64,000 nt of DNA from Spirochaeta isovalerica (GTDB lineage: Bacteria; Spirochaetota; Spirochaetia; DSM-2461): contig NZ_JACHGJ010000010.1 of the NCBI RefSeq assembly GCF_014207565.1, positions 100,756-164,755 of the forward strand, in the 5' to 3' direction. Numbering within the stretch: position 1 is the first letter of the stretch; each line of letters begins with the position of its first letter. Made by a program: the position numbers and the translations under genes. Positions 20,287 through 28,717 of the stretch are shown one piece after another. The notes under the pieces are model-generated. The model worked only from the letters and a program-made list of their open reading frames with translations, was not told the DNA's origin and did no database searches.

Positions 20287-20859
20287 TTATTGTTTTAACT
20301 CGGGTAGAAAGGCTGTGGTGATAATATCTTCCAGATATTCGAGTTCAGAGTTGATATCCTGTTTTTCTTTCAGAGAGACCAGGCCGATTGCGTAGCCGAA
20401 AACAAGACTGATCAGAGAATCGGCATAGATACGGGGATCTCCTGATGGTAATCTCCCCTGCGAAATATGATAGGAGAAAAAATTTTCCAGACGGGTCACG
20501 CTGCGCATCGGACCATCTTTTAGCAGATCCTTCAGTTCCGGATTTCTGATCGATTCGAAGAGCATCATGCGGATCGTCCGGTTCTGCTCAATAAAGTAAC
20601 GGCAGAGAGTTTTTGCGAAATGACACAGACCATCGCGCAAGCCCGGATTGCCTTCGGTATCGGAGATTTCCAGAATAACCGAGCCCTGGATCTGTTTTAC
20701 CGTCTCCCTGAAGAGAGTTTCCTTGTTATTGAAATGACGGAACAGGGTCACTTCCGCAACACCGGCCATTGCGGCAACAGCAGCTGTTGTCGTACCCGAA
20801 TAGCCCTTTTCTTCAAATAGCCGCGATGCCGCATAAAGCAGTTTTTCTTTAGCCGCCAC
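20287..20859 (-). CDS. TetR-family transcriptional regulator
   Basis: A start at GTG (minus-strand, + coordinates 20857-20859) is chosen because AGAGGTG lies just upstream; this gives 190 residues. The N-terminal helix-turn-helix is typical (YAASRLFEEKGYSGTTTAAVAAMAGVAEVTLFRHFNNKETLF). The C-terminal ligand domain is not specific. It probably represses its own operon, including the HXXEE and CocE genes, through the palindrome just upstream. Confidence 0.88.
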   Translation of the reverse strand: MAAKEKLLYAASRLFEEKGYSGTTTAAVAAMAGVAEVTLFRHFNNKETLFRETVKQIQGSVILEISDTEGNPGLRDGLCHFAKTLCRYFIEQNRTIRMMLFESIRNPELKDLLKDGPMRSVTRLENFFSYHISQGRLPSGDPRIYADSLISLVFGYAIGLVSLKEKQDINSELEYLEDIITTAFLPELKQ

Positions 20860-20884
20860 AATACACCTCTTTTTATTATGTAAG

Positions 20885-20898
20885 TAAGTAATTACTAA
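20885..20898. promoter_or_regulatory. candidate TetR operator
   Basis: TAAGTAATTACTAA contains the perfect palindrome AGTAATTACT. It is embedded in a longer near-symmetric AT-rich stretch about 26 bases upstream of the TetR start, the usual place for an autoregulatory operator. Confidence 0.5.
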
Positions 20899-20921
20899 CA
20901 TATTGAGGAAAAGAAGAAAAG

Positions 20922-21491
20922 TCAAGTTTTTTTAATCGACCATCCCTCTTCTGAACAGGACAGCCGGGAGAAATCAAAATCGGCGCCGTCCGGAGTGGTT
21001 TCAACAATCAGATCGGTCCTGTCAACCAATTCTTTTGCTGATTTCTTGGTATTTTTCCGGTTCCGGGCTTTCAGCTGGATATAGAGGCCGGGCTGAATAT
21101 ATTTCACAATGCTGTTTGATTCGCAGAGAACCGGGATTCCGGGATCAAGTCTTTTCAGAAGAGCCCTCAGCCCCCGGGCGACGGCGTCATTCCGAACTCT
21201 GAGCCAGAAGACCCGTCGTGCCCCTGCCTGGAGAAGCTGAGACGTATCCTTTCCGCTTTCCCGGTCGGTTTCCTCGGTTATGTCGAAGGGGGTTTGGAGG
21301 GAAGAGCAGACGCCGCACCCTCTGTCGCCATGGGGACAGCTGTGCCCCCGTGAGATGACTGTAATTTTTACCACAATCAGTTCCGGTCCGAACGTCCTGA
21401 TGATTTTCCGGGAAAATGAAGTTTTTCCCGAGTTCCTGGCCTGTGAGCCGATAACGAGAAACAGAGGCAGTACGGTGAGACTGTTTATCAT
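20922..21491 (-). CDS. MobB-like P-loop NTP-binding protein
   Basis: A 189-residue protein with an N-terminal Walker A motif, GSQARNSGKTSF near residues 15-26, followed by a Cys-rich stretch (CPHGDRGCGVC) and the segment DITEETDRESGKDTSQLLQAGARRVFWLRV. This matches the outline of MobB, which binds GTP in molybdopterin guanine dinucleotide synthesis. Its presence a few kilobases from a bis-MGD formate dehydrogenase is consistent, but the Cys-rich insert is not standard, and another small P-loop enzyme is possible. Confidence 0.55.
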   Translation of the reverse strand: MINSLTVLPLFLVIGSQARNSGKTSFSRKIIRTFGPELIVVKITVISRGHSCPHGDRGCGVCSSLQTPFDITEETDRESGKDTSQLLQAGARRVFWLRVRNDAVARGLRALLKRLDPGIPVLCESNSIVKYIQPGLYIQLKARNRKNTKKSAKELVDRTDLIVETTPDGADFDFSRLSCSEEGWSIKKT

Positions 21492-21570
21492 AGGTACATT
21501 ATGGGTCCTGAAGAGAATAAAAGCAATATGTCACAAAAAAATAGACAAGTATAAAAATGTGAGATATATT

Positions 21571-22356
21571 GTGGTTGTGATAGATAGTGATTTGATCTTT
21601 GGAATCATGGCTTCAATGGGGGAAGGGCAATACAGTGTTTCCCGGCTTATGTATCTCACCTCTCCCTTTTCCATGAGCGACACTTCACTGAGGACGGCCC
21701 TTTCCAGAATGGCGGCCCGGGGAATCGTAATGGCGGAGAAGAGGGGGCGAAAAGCCTTTTACACAATCGTGACCAGAGGCAAACGGATCGGTGCCAATGT
21801 AGCGCTCTCCTTCGCCGAGCCCGACTGGTCCTCCTGGGACGGGCGATGGTGGGGATTCCTCTACTCCCTCCCTTCGGCGGAGAAAGCGCTCCGCCACAGA
21901 CTCCGGACAAAGCTGGAGGCCCATCGCTTTGTCAGTTTTTACCCCGGCTGCTGGATCAGACCCTTCCGGGAAGAGGAGAAAATTAAAGAAAAATTATCGG
22001 GATTTTCCGTTTCGGTCAACGGCAGGCTTGTGCTTCTGACCTTTCCCGATGAGTTGACAGCCGTCGAAGTCGGGGGACTCTGGCAACTCGATTCTGTCAA
22101 TGATGCTCTCGGACGGGGTATAAAACTGATCGAACAGTCTGAGAGATCTCTGGAGCGAACGGATCCCGCCGGAGCGTTCCGGCTGAAAATGGAGACGGGA
22201 GATCAGGTCGTGAAGATCCTTTTCGGTGACCCTCTTCTGCCGCCTTGCTATTTACCGGAGAACTGGGCCGGCGGAGAATTGCGCCGTCGATTCACTCTCT
22301 GGGAAAAACAGGTCAATAAGGCCGCGGCATCGTTCGCGGCAGGAGGAACAATATGA
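21571..22356 (+). CDS. PaaX-like transcriptional regulator
   Basis: About 261 residues. The N-terminal winged helix (SVSRLMYLTSPFSMSDTSLR then TALSRMAARGIVMAEKRGRK) and the following segments resemble PaaX, the GntR-like repressor known from phenylacetate pathways. The start is uncertain: GTG at 21571 or 21577 fits the family length. A longer reading from 21280 runs into the divergent MobB-like gene and is not likely. It overlaps the next gene by four bases, so it probably regulates its own operon. Confidence 0.7.
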   Translation: MVVIDSDLIFGIMASMGEGQYSVSRLMYLTSPFSMSDTSLRTALSRMAARGIVMAEKRGRKAFYTIVTRGKRIGANVALSFAEPDWSSWDGRWWGFLYSLPSAEKALRHRLRTKLEAHRFVSFYPGCWIRPFREEEKIKEKLSGFSVSVNGRLVLLTFPDELTAVEVGGLWQLDSVNDALGRGIKLIEQSERSLERTDPAGAFRLKMETGDQVVKILFGDPLLPPCYLPENWAGGELRRRFTLWEKQVNKAAASFAAGGTI

Positions 22357-22784
22357 ATTTCTTTTTCTCGGGGCTGTTGTGGGGAACTGTGGCAGGAGCG
22401 GTGAGCTTTTTCCTGGGATCATTGCTGTGGTTCGCGCCCTGGGCCAGAGCCGTCAGCGAGAGATCCTCAGATCTGCCGATCTGGAAGAATCTTCCGGTCA
22501 AACTGTTTTTGCCGGTTCTTTTTTGCTGGGGTACCGTCTTTACCATAGGGCTGACTTTTCTCTATCTTGCCGTTCGCTCCATTCTTCCGGGGAGCCCGGT
22601 TGCAAGCGGGGTGATTTTCGGGGCTGTCATCTGGTTTCTCAAAAACCTTACAGAGGGAATCAATGCGCTCGTGCTGATCGATAAGCCCTCAGAATATGTC
22701 GCTCTGGAGCTGGTTAACTCTCTGATAGGCCTTCTCGTGACAGGCGCCTTAATCGCCTGGCTGACCAAAGGAGTCTCTGTATGA
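22353..22784 (+). CDS. small integral membrane protein (DUF1761-like)
   Basis: A 143-residue protein with four hydrophobic helices, including an N-terminal GLLWGTVAGAVSFFLGSLLW and a C-terminal LELVNSLIGLLVTGALIAWL. The pattern resembles DUF1761 proteins, function unknown. It is translationally coupled to both neighbours (four-base overlaps). Confidence 0.65.
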   Translation: MNFFFSGLLWGTVAGAVSFFLGSLLWFAPWARAVSERSSDLPIWKNLPVKLFLPVLFCWGTVFTIGLTFLYLAVRSILPGSPVASGVIFGAVIWFLKNLTEGINALVLIDKPSEYVALELVNSLIGLLVTGALIAWLTKGVSV

Positions 22785-23617
22785 ACGATCCTTTTATCCG
22801 CTCGGTTATCGATGATTTGAAAGAATGGCCTTATCCGGTTCTGAAGAGGCATAACGATGCTAAGCTCCTGCTCCACAAGCTCGCCTTTCTGGCGGAACTG
22901 GATTACACGGTTGAAGAGCGGGATATCGCTGAGATCTGCAGCGCGATCTCGGCGAACCGCTCTGATGAGGGAGTCGTTCAACTGATGGTGAATATCCCGA
23001 AGCACTTCGGCGGTTCCGGTACTGATTCCTACAGCTGGATGCTTTGCGACGCGCCGCTGCTCCACTACAGCCTTCACCGCATGGGAGTAGACAGAGCCAT
23101 ACTGGAGCGGGGGACCGAATACTTGTTTTCTCTCGGCCAGTCCTATGGTTATCCCTGTGCGGTCTCGCCTCTCATGGGGAAATTCAACGGGCCGGGCAAA
23201 AGGGGAACGATCTGTCCCTATGCCACATTACTTATGCTCCGTCTCTACAGCCTTTTTCCCGATCGTCATAACGACGAATCGTGCCGGGCATCCCAGGAAG
23301 CTCTTCTCGGGCAATTGGAAAGCCATGACAAACCCTATCTCTTTGGAACGGGAAAGAAGTTCAGAAAATTGAAATATCCCTTTATCTGGTATGATATCCT
23401 CCATGTGGCGGAAGTTCTCACCCGATTTGATTTCGCACGGAAAGACCGCCGCCTGAAAGCGCTTGTCGATGAAATTGCAAAAGAGGCCGACGCGCAGGGA
23501 CTCTATAAAGCCGGATCGGTCTGGACGGCATGGAAGGGGATCGATGCGGGCCAGAAGAAAAATCCCTCCCAATGGATTACCTCCGCGGCCGGCAGAATAA
23601 TATCGCGTATGACCTGA
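22781..23617 (+). CDS. conserved protein with helical-repeat (terpenoid-cyclase-like) character
   Basis: A 278-residue soluble protein that I cannot assign firmly. Segments such as GTICPYATLLMLRLYSLFPD and KYPFIWYDILHVAEVLTRF resemble the alpha/alpha-toroid fold of prenyltransferase or terpenoid-cyclase-like proteins, without the DDxxD-type catalytic motif. It is the last gene of the PaaX-led operon. Confidence 0.6.
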   Translation: MNDPFIRSVIDDLKEWPYPVLKRHNDAKLLLHKLAFLAELDYTVEERDIAEICSAISANRSDEGVVQLMVNIPKHFGGSGTDSYSWMLCDAPLLHYSLHRMGVDRAILERGTEYLFSLGQSYGYPCAVSPLMGKFNGPGKRGTICPYATLLMLRLYSLFPDRHNDESCRASQEALLGQLESHDKPYLFGTGKKFRKLKYPFIWYDILHVAEVLTRFDFARKDRRLKALVDEIAKEADAQGLYKAGSVWTAWKGIDAGQKKNPSQWITSAAGRIISRMT

Positions 23618-23918
23618 TCGGAAGCATGTCCCATTCTGCACCTCTCTTAAACGGAATAAGTTATGTTTCTTTATAACAAGAGGAGCACCGGATCGTCCAT
23701 TGGATGACTTGAGGAATTGATTTTGAACATACATAAATGTATGATAAATATCAATAAGTTACATTAATGTCATATGATTTATTCGTATTCATAGTCTCAG
23801 GAATTTGATCATTTTTGGGTCTGAAAAAATATAAGATCATTTAAATCTATATCATAATTGGGAATATCGCGGATATGCACCTGTCTACGAGTTTCGAAAT
23901 AAATAAATTCATCATAAG
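23618..23918. other. non-coding region upstream of amtB
   Basis: About 300 AT-rich bases without a supportable gene, containing several short palindromic words. It probably holds the enhancer site for an activator of the sigma-54 promoter; only a half site (TGCACC near 23875) resembling an NtrC box is visible. Confidence 0.5.
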
Positions 23919-23935
23919 TGGCACGTTCATTGCTT
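23919..23935 (+). promoter_or_regulatory. sigma-54 promoter of amtB-glnK
   Basis: TGGCAC, five bases, then TTGCTT: an excellent match to the -24/-12 RpoN consensus, about 36 bases upstream of the amtB start. It implies nitrogen control through an NtrC-type activator. Confidence 0.85.
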
Positions 23936-23970
23936 AACTATATACCAAGTAAGTGAATGGAGTGAAAATT

Positions 23971-25299
23971 ATGGATTATCTCAAAGGCAGGAAAGTTCTC
24001 CTGTCGGCTGCTCTGTCAGTTTTTCTTATCGGACCCCTCAGCGCGGAAGGGGTGTCTCTGTCTCAGCTTCAAACCGGACTCGATACGGTTTGGGTTCTTC
24101 TGGCCGCCTTTCTGGTTTTTTTCATGCAGGCGGGATTCGGTATGGTCGAAGCGGGTTTTATCCGCTCCAAGAATGCGACCAATATTCTGACCAAGAACTT
24201 CCTCGATTTCTGCATGGCTTCCATCGGATTTTTCGTTTTCGGTTACGCCCTCATGTTCGGAACAGGTTCCGCTTTCGCGGGATTCAGCGGGTTTTTCATG
24301 ATCGATGCCAAAAGCGGCGCCGATGTGCCTCTCTGGGCCTTCTGGCTTTTTCAGGCTGCCTTCTGCGGAGCTGCCGCCACAATAGTTGCCGGAGGAATGG
24401 CGGAGCGGATGAAGTTTAAAGCCTACCTGGTTTACTCCTTTCTCATCTCCGCCTTCATTTATCCGATCGTCGGCCACTGGGTCTGGGGAGGAGGCTGGCT
24501 TTCCTCTCTGAACTTTGCCGATTTCGCCGGTTCGGCCGTTGTCCATACAACAGGTGGTGTGGCGGCCCTTATCGGAACAATCATTCTCAAACCGAGAACC
24601 GGGAAATACCGCCCCGACGGGACGGTTAAAATGATCTCAGGCCATAACATACCATTAGCTTCCCTCGGCGTATTCATTCTGTGGTTCGGATGGTTCGGTT
24701 TCAATCCCGGGTCGACTCTCAGCGTCGGCGACGGATCGCTCATCTCTCTGGTCGCCATCAATACGAACCTCGCCGCCGCGGCGGGAGGAATCCTCGCCAT
24801 GATAATGGTCTGGGCTATTACGGGTAAACCCGATCTCTCTATGGCTCTCAACGGCGCTTTGGCCGGTCTGGTCGCCATAACCGCACCCTGTGCTTTCGTC
24901 AGTCCCTGGTCCTCTATCCTGATCGGTGCTGTCGGAGGCGTTATGGTTGTTCTGGCTTCCCTCCTCCTCGATAAGCTTAAAATTGATGATCCTGTCGGAG
25001 CATTTCCGGTGCACGGAGTCAATGGCATCTGGGGAACTCTGGCGGTGGGGCTTTTCGGCCGACAGGCTCTGGGACTTTCGTCGGAAGGTCTCTTTTTCGG
25101 GGGCGGTTTCAAAGTGCTCGGCGTGCAGAGCCTCGGCGTTTTTTCCATAGCCGCATTCGTTCTTGTTGCCATGGGAACGATATTTATTATCATCGATAAG
25201 ACAATAGGTCTCAGAGCTTCTCTGGAAGAAGAGTATCTGGGACTGGATATCGGTGAACACGGACTGGAATCCTATTCGGGATTCCAGATAGTAGAATAG
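23971..25299 (+). CDS. amtB: ammonium transporter AmtB
   Basis: ATG at 23971 is preferred (GGAGTG six bases before it), giving 442 residues with a cleavable signal peptide (residues 1-25, ending PLSA) and eleven membrane helices. Recognisable family motifs are [27 protein letters not shown]-like segments and [22 protein letters not shown] near the end with its conserved pore His. It conducts ammonium across the inner membrane and is blocked by the P-II protein encoded next. Confidence 0.95.
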   Translation: MDYLKGRKVLLSAALSVFLIGPLSAEGVSLSQLQTGLDTVWVLLAAFLVFFMQAGFGMVEAGFIRSKNATNILTKNFLDFCMASIGFFVFGYALMFGTGSAFAGFSGFFMIDAKSGADVPLWAFWLFQAAFCGAAATIVAGGMAERMKFKAYLVYSFLISAFIYPIVGHWVWGGGWLSSLNFADFAGSAVVHTTGGVAALIGTIILKPRTGKYRPDGTVKMISGHNIPLASLGVFILWFGWFGFNPGSTLSVGDGSLISLVAINTNLAAAAGGILAMIMVWAITGKPDLSMALNGALAGLVAITAPCAFVSPWSSILIGAVGGVMVVLASLLLDKLKIDDPVGAFPVHGVNGIWGTLAVGLFGRQALGLSSEGLFFGGGFKVLGVQSLGVFSIAAFVLVAMGTIFIIIDKTIGLRASLEEEYLGLDIGEHGLESYSGFQIVE

Positions 25300-25309
25300 G
25301 AGGATGAGT

Positions 25310-25651
25310 ATGTTTTTAGTAACCGCTATGATACAGCCCCAGAAATTTGAAGATGTTAAAAAGGCTCTATTTGATGCCAATGTACATAAAATGACCGTTA
25401 CTTCGGTGAAAGGATGCGGTCAGCAGAAAGGCTATGAAGAGTCTTTTCGAGGAGTCGTTTCGGAAGTCAACCTGATGAATAAAATACGACTGGATATCGC
25501 CGTCAATAAAGAATTTGTCGAACCGACTGTCGATGCCATCATCAAAGGGGCGCGGAGCGGCAATATCGGCGACGGAAAAATCTTTGTTACCGAATTGAAA
25601 GAGTGTATCCGGATCCGTACGGGAGAGAAGGGGAGCGACGCTATCGGATAA
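25310..25651 (+). CDS. glnK: P-II family nitrogen regulator (GlnK-like), T-loop Tyr absent
   Basis: The start at ATG 25310 is set by AGGAGG six bases upstream; the earlier ATG at 25304 touches the site. This gives 113 residues. The fold is typical ([11 protein letters not shown], then the T-loop [15 protein letters not shown], then GDGKIFV). The Tyr that is uridylylated in enterobacterial GlnB/GlnK (ELYRG) is Phe here (ESFRG), so control by GlnD-type uridylylation is unlikely. It would gate AmtB in response to ATP/ADP and 2-oxoglutarate. Confidence 0.92.
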   Translation: MFLVTAMIQPQKFEDVKKALFDANVHKMTVTSVKGCGQQKGYEESFRGVVSEVNLMNKIRLDIAVNKEFVEPTVDAIIKGARSGNIGDGKIFVTELKECIRIRTGEKGSDAIG

Positions 25652-25669
25652 TACCTGTTTCATTCAGGC

Positions 25670-25702
25670 GGGACCTCCAGTATAATTAATAGAGGAGGTT
25701 CC
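25670..25702 (+). promoter_or_regulatory. hairpin that can hide the ribosome binding site, with a -10 box in its loop
   Basis: GGGACCTCC and GGAGGTTCC can form a 9-bp stem (one G-U pair) whose right arm contains the GGAGG of the next gene. The loop contains TATAAT at 25681. A transcript starting from that -10 box would lack the left arm, whereas readthrough from glnK would carry both arms. Confidence 0.5.
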
Positions 25703-25705
25703 GTC

Positions 25706-25918
25706 ATGATAAGAAAAAAGGGCTTTATGGCCATGCTTGTCCTTTCCCTGTTTCTGTTTTTTGCCGCCTATGCCACTTTGATTCCTTTTGAGAATGCGGA
25801 AAAAGTCAGCCTTCTGGGTTACAGTGCGCTCAGTGTCTATGCTCCGGTGACGACTCTGGGTTTTCTCTTCTGCGCCATAGCGGCACAGATTATTCGCAGG
25901 CGGTTTTTCCGAATCTAA
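25706..25918 (+). CDS. small two-helix membrane protein
   Basis: A 70-residue protein with two hydrophobic helices (residues 8-28 and 41-62), and a basic C terminus RRRFFRI. It has a strong GGAGG site seven bases before the ATG. Function unknown; being downstream of amtB-glnK may be accidental. Confidence 0.65.
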   Translation: MIRKKGFMAMLVLSLFLFFAAYATLIPFENAEKVSLLGYSALSVYAPVTTLGFLFCAIAAQIIRRRFFRI

Positions 25919-26069
25919 AAAGCGACAGACAGGATCGGGCTTAGCCGATTCCTCTGCGAATAATACAGATAAGGGCAACTGAGGCTGTACATTTCTTTAT
26001 ACAACTGATATGTTTGCCCCTCGCGAAGAATAATTACCGGTCGTTACGCATACCTTTTAATTAAACGGT

Positions 26070-26103
26070 GTCCCGGACTGGTGCGGCTTTAAAACCGCGG
26101 GAC
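26070..26103 (+). promoter_or_regulatory. structured 5' leader of the DEAD-box helicase gene
   Basis: Nested stems GTCCC / GGGAC and GCGG / CCGC form an extended hairpin ending 10 bases before the ribosome binding site. RNA helicase genes are often controlled at the level of leader structure, so this may be a temperature- or autoregulation-responsive element. Confidence 0.4.
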
Positions 26104-26120
26104 CCGCAAACACAGGAGAT

Positions 26121-27494
26121 ATGTTAATGACTTTCAATAAACTCGGGCTCAAGCCCGAAATCCTTTCCGTTCTGGAGAGGAAAGGCTACGATAAACCCAC
26201 GCCCATACAGGCTCAGGCCATTCCCGCTGTTCTCAAAGGTAGAGATGTTCTCGGCGGCGCCCAGACAGGTACGGGCAAGACCGCGGCTTTCGCGCTTCCC
26301 GTGCTGCACAGGCTGAGCGAATCGGAAAAAAGAGTCCGGCATCCCCGGAGCCTCGTCATCACTCCCACAAGGGAACTGGCCGATCAGGTCTGCACAAGTT
26401 TCCGCTCATACGGCGGGAACCTGAATCTCAATACTGTAAAGATTTTCGGCGGAGTAAAAATAAATCCCCAGATCAGCACCCTCAAAAACGGAGCTGACAT
26501 TGTCGTTGCGACCCCGGGGAGACTTCTCGATCATATCAATCAGAAAACGATTAATCTCAATAATGTGGAAGTTCTGGTTCTCGATGAAGCGGACCGCATG
26601 CTCGATATGGGTTTTATCAACGATATTAAAAAGATCCTGAAAAAACTGCCGGAAAGCAGACAGAATCTCCTGTTCTCGGCAACTTACAGCAAGGATATAA
26701 GAGGACTCGCCGAGACAGTTCTCAACAACCCGATCAGCGTGGAAGTGACGCCGCGCAACACGGCCGCTGAAAAAGTGGAACAGCTCGTTTATCCCGTAGC
26801 GGCCAGCATGAGAAAGGAGCTTCTTCTTCATCTGATTAATGAGGGCGCCTGGTATCAGGCTCTCGTTTTCGTTTCCATGAAACACAACGCTTCGCGACTG
26901 GCGAAGTTTCTCGATAAAAACGGTGTGCCTTCGGCCGCTATACACGGCGATAAGAGCCAGGGAGCGCGAACCAGAGCGCTTGACGATTTCAAAAAAGGCG
27001 ATATCCAGGTGCTTGTGGCTACGGATATTGCGGCAAGAGGGCTCCAGATCGACAATCTCGATTATGTGGTCAATTACGATCTTCCCCAGGTTCCCGAAGA
27101 TTACGTTCACAGAATCGGACGGACGGGACGCGCGGGGAAATCCGGTACGGCCATCACTTTCGTTCACGGCGAATCGGTAAAGCAGCTCCAGAGAATCGAA
27201 AGGATTCTGAAGCAGGAGATCCCCGTTACAGTTATTCCCCGGTTTCAGGGAGAGACGGCGACGAAAGTAAATACTCAGTCGGGAAAAGAGGGGGTAAGAT
27301 CCCGGTCTTCAAATCCGGCAAGACAGGAATCGCCACGTTCCGAGGCATCAAAAACGGACACTCCCGTCCGCGTTAAACCGGACAGAAAGCCCTATCTGAA
27401 GAATAACAGAAAACCGAATCAATCAGGTTCGGGAAACCGGAAAAGCCAGAGCGGCCGGAATAACAGAAATTCAAGGCCCCGGACTAAATCCTGA
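26121..27494 (+). CDS. DEAD-box RNA helicase (RhlE-like)
   Basis: A 457-residue helicase. Motifs in order: Q motif GYDKPTPIQAQAIP, motif I AQTGTGKT, Ia PTRELADQV, II LDEADRMLD, III SAT, IV VFVSMKH, V TDIAARGLQ, VI HRIGRTGRAG. The C-terminal 80 residues are a basic, Arg/Asn/Ser-rich tail typical of RhlE proteins and of RNA binding. Likely roles are ribosome assembly or RNA turnover at low temperature. ATG 26121 and ATG 26127 are both possible starts. Confidence 0.93.
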   Translation: MLMTFNKLGLKPEILSVLERKGYDKPTPIQAQAIPAVLKGRDVLGGAQTGTGKTAAFALPVLHRLSESEKRVRHPRSLVITPTRELADQVCTSFRSYGGNLNLNTVKIFGGVKINPQISTLKNGADIVVATPGRLLDHINQKTINLNNVEVLVLDEADRMLDMGFINDIKKILKKLPESRQNLLFSATYSKDIRGLAETVLNNPISVEVTPRNTAAEKVEQLVYPVAASMRKELLLHLINEGAWYQALVFVSMKHNASRLAKFLDKNGVPSAAIHGDKSQGARTRALDDFKKGDIQVLVATDIAARGLQIDNLDYVVNYDLPQVPEDYVHRIGRTGRAGKSGTAITFVHGESVKQLQRIERILKQEIPVTVIPRFQGETATKVNTQSGKEGVRSRSSNPARQESPRSEASKTDTPVRVKPDRKPYLKNNRKPNQSGSGNRKSQSGRNNRNSRPRTKS

Positions 27495-27498
27495 AATC

Positions 27499-28653
27499 CT
27501 AAAGCCTTTCGGGAATCTCTCCCTTTTGCCAGCAGTCGATCAGATTGACCATCTGTTCAAAAGTGGGGGATTCTCCCGATCGGACAAAATGTCCCGACGA
27601 GCAGACGCCGGCGAGGATCATTCCTGTATCATCCAATCCCTTTAAAGATGCTGCCAGACAGCCGGCCCCGAAGTTATCGCCGGCACCGGTAGATATAAGC
27701 GGTTCCCTGCAGTAGGGGCCGGGAACATATACTGTTTCCTCCTCTCCGGAACAGACAGCTCCGTCATTGGGATGGATCACAACTTTATCTGCGGTTACAT
27801 TTGCTTTTATAAAGGCTGCCAGTTCCGCAGCGCTTTCGGGATCTTTTTTGCCCCGGAAGTCTTTTCCGAGGAAATCGCCCATTTCCCAGGCTTCTTTCAG
27901 GTTGAAACTCAGAATGGACGTGGACTGCTCAGTAATCAGAACCAGAAGATCGAGCAATCCTTTTATATCTTTTTCCGGTCTCTGTTCGAACTCCGCCAGG
28001 TCCATAAAGAAATGAACTTTTTTGGCCGGAACCTGCAGTTCCGTCAGTCTGAGAGATATATTTTCCCATATCTCGCCGACGTTGACCAGTTTCCCCCAGT
28101 TTACGGCACCTATGTAGTCAGCCCTGCTCAACTTTTCATCGAGTTTTTCCATGCCCATGACTTCCCGTAACCGCTCCCAGGTGATTTCCGCACAGCTGCT
28201 CAGATCGTTGAGCATGATTTTTCCATCGGTAAACTCCAGACAATCGCTGTGGGCCGGGTCGGCCAGGGTGTATATATTGTCGACTTTGTCTTCCAGAGCC
28301 TTGCGGAAGATGGGTGATACTTCGTCCTTTCCGATACCGCCTATGTAGGAGAGTTCTATTTCTCTCCGGAAGATATCGCTCAGCGCTCCGGCGAAGAGAG
28401 GCCCGTTACCGCCGAATTTGTCCCCCTTATGCTTGACCCTGTAGGATGCGGCTATCCCCGCTGCGGCTGAAACTCTGGGGCCGAAATCCGCCATGGACGA
28501 CGGATCCTCCATACGGATGAAGGTGTCGATAAATCCGTCGAATCCGCATATTCCCGAAAACTTTTTATGCGGCGCAGCTAATCGGCTTTTTATCGTATCG
28601 ATTTTATCAGACAGTTCATTGATATTTTTATAGATGTTGATGCGGGAACTCAT
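27499..28653 (-). CDS. PfkB-family carbohydrate kinase
   Basis: A 384-residue ribokinase-fold protein. The sugar-binding region is at the N terminus (GFDGFIDTFIRMEDPS, FGGNGPLFAGAL), and the ATP-site anion hole with catalytic Asp is STGAGDNFGAGC near residue 336. It is longer than typical PfkB kinases by about 60 residues, mostly in the middle. The substrate is unknown. It is a single gene convergent with the helicase gene, four bases apart. Confidence 0.85.
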   Translation of the reverse strand: MSSRINIYKNINELSDKIDTIKSRLAAPHKKFSGICGFDGFIDTFIRMEDPSSMADFGPRVSAAAGIAASYRVKHKGDKFGGNGPLFAGALSDIFRREIELSYIGGIGKDEVSPIFRKALEDKVDNIYTLADPAHSDCLEFTDGKIMLNDLSSCAEITWERLREVMGMEKLDEKLSRADYIGAVNWGKLVNVGEIWENISLRLTELQVPAKKVHFFMDLAEFEQRPEKDIKGLLDLLVLITEQSTSILSFNLKEAWEMGDFLGKDFRGKKDPESAAELAAFIKANVTADKVVIHPNDGAVCSGEEETVYVPGPYCREPLISTGAGDNFGAGCLAASLKGLDDTGMILAGVCSSGHFVRSGESPTFEQMVNLIDCWQKGEIPERL

Positions 28654-28717
28654 TTTACACTCCTCAATCTTTCAGATAAGTATAAATGAGTTTCCCTTCA
28701 TATCAAGATGATATTTG

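Noticed and set aside
26041..26120. A tRNA-like fold before the helicase gene
   Set aside because: The anticodon-like loop has eight bases and there is no acceptor stem or T-arm consensus.
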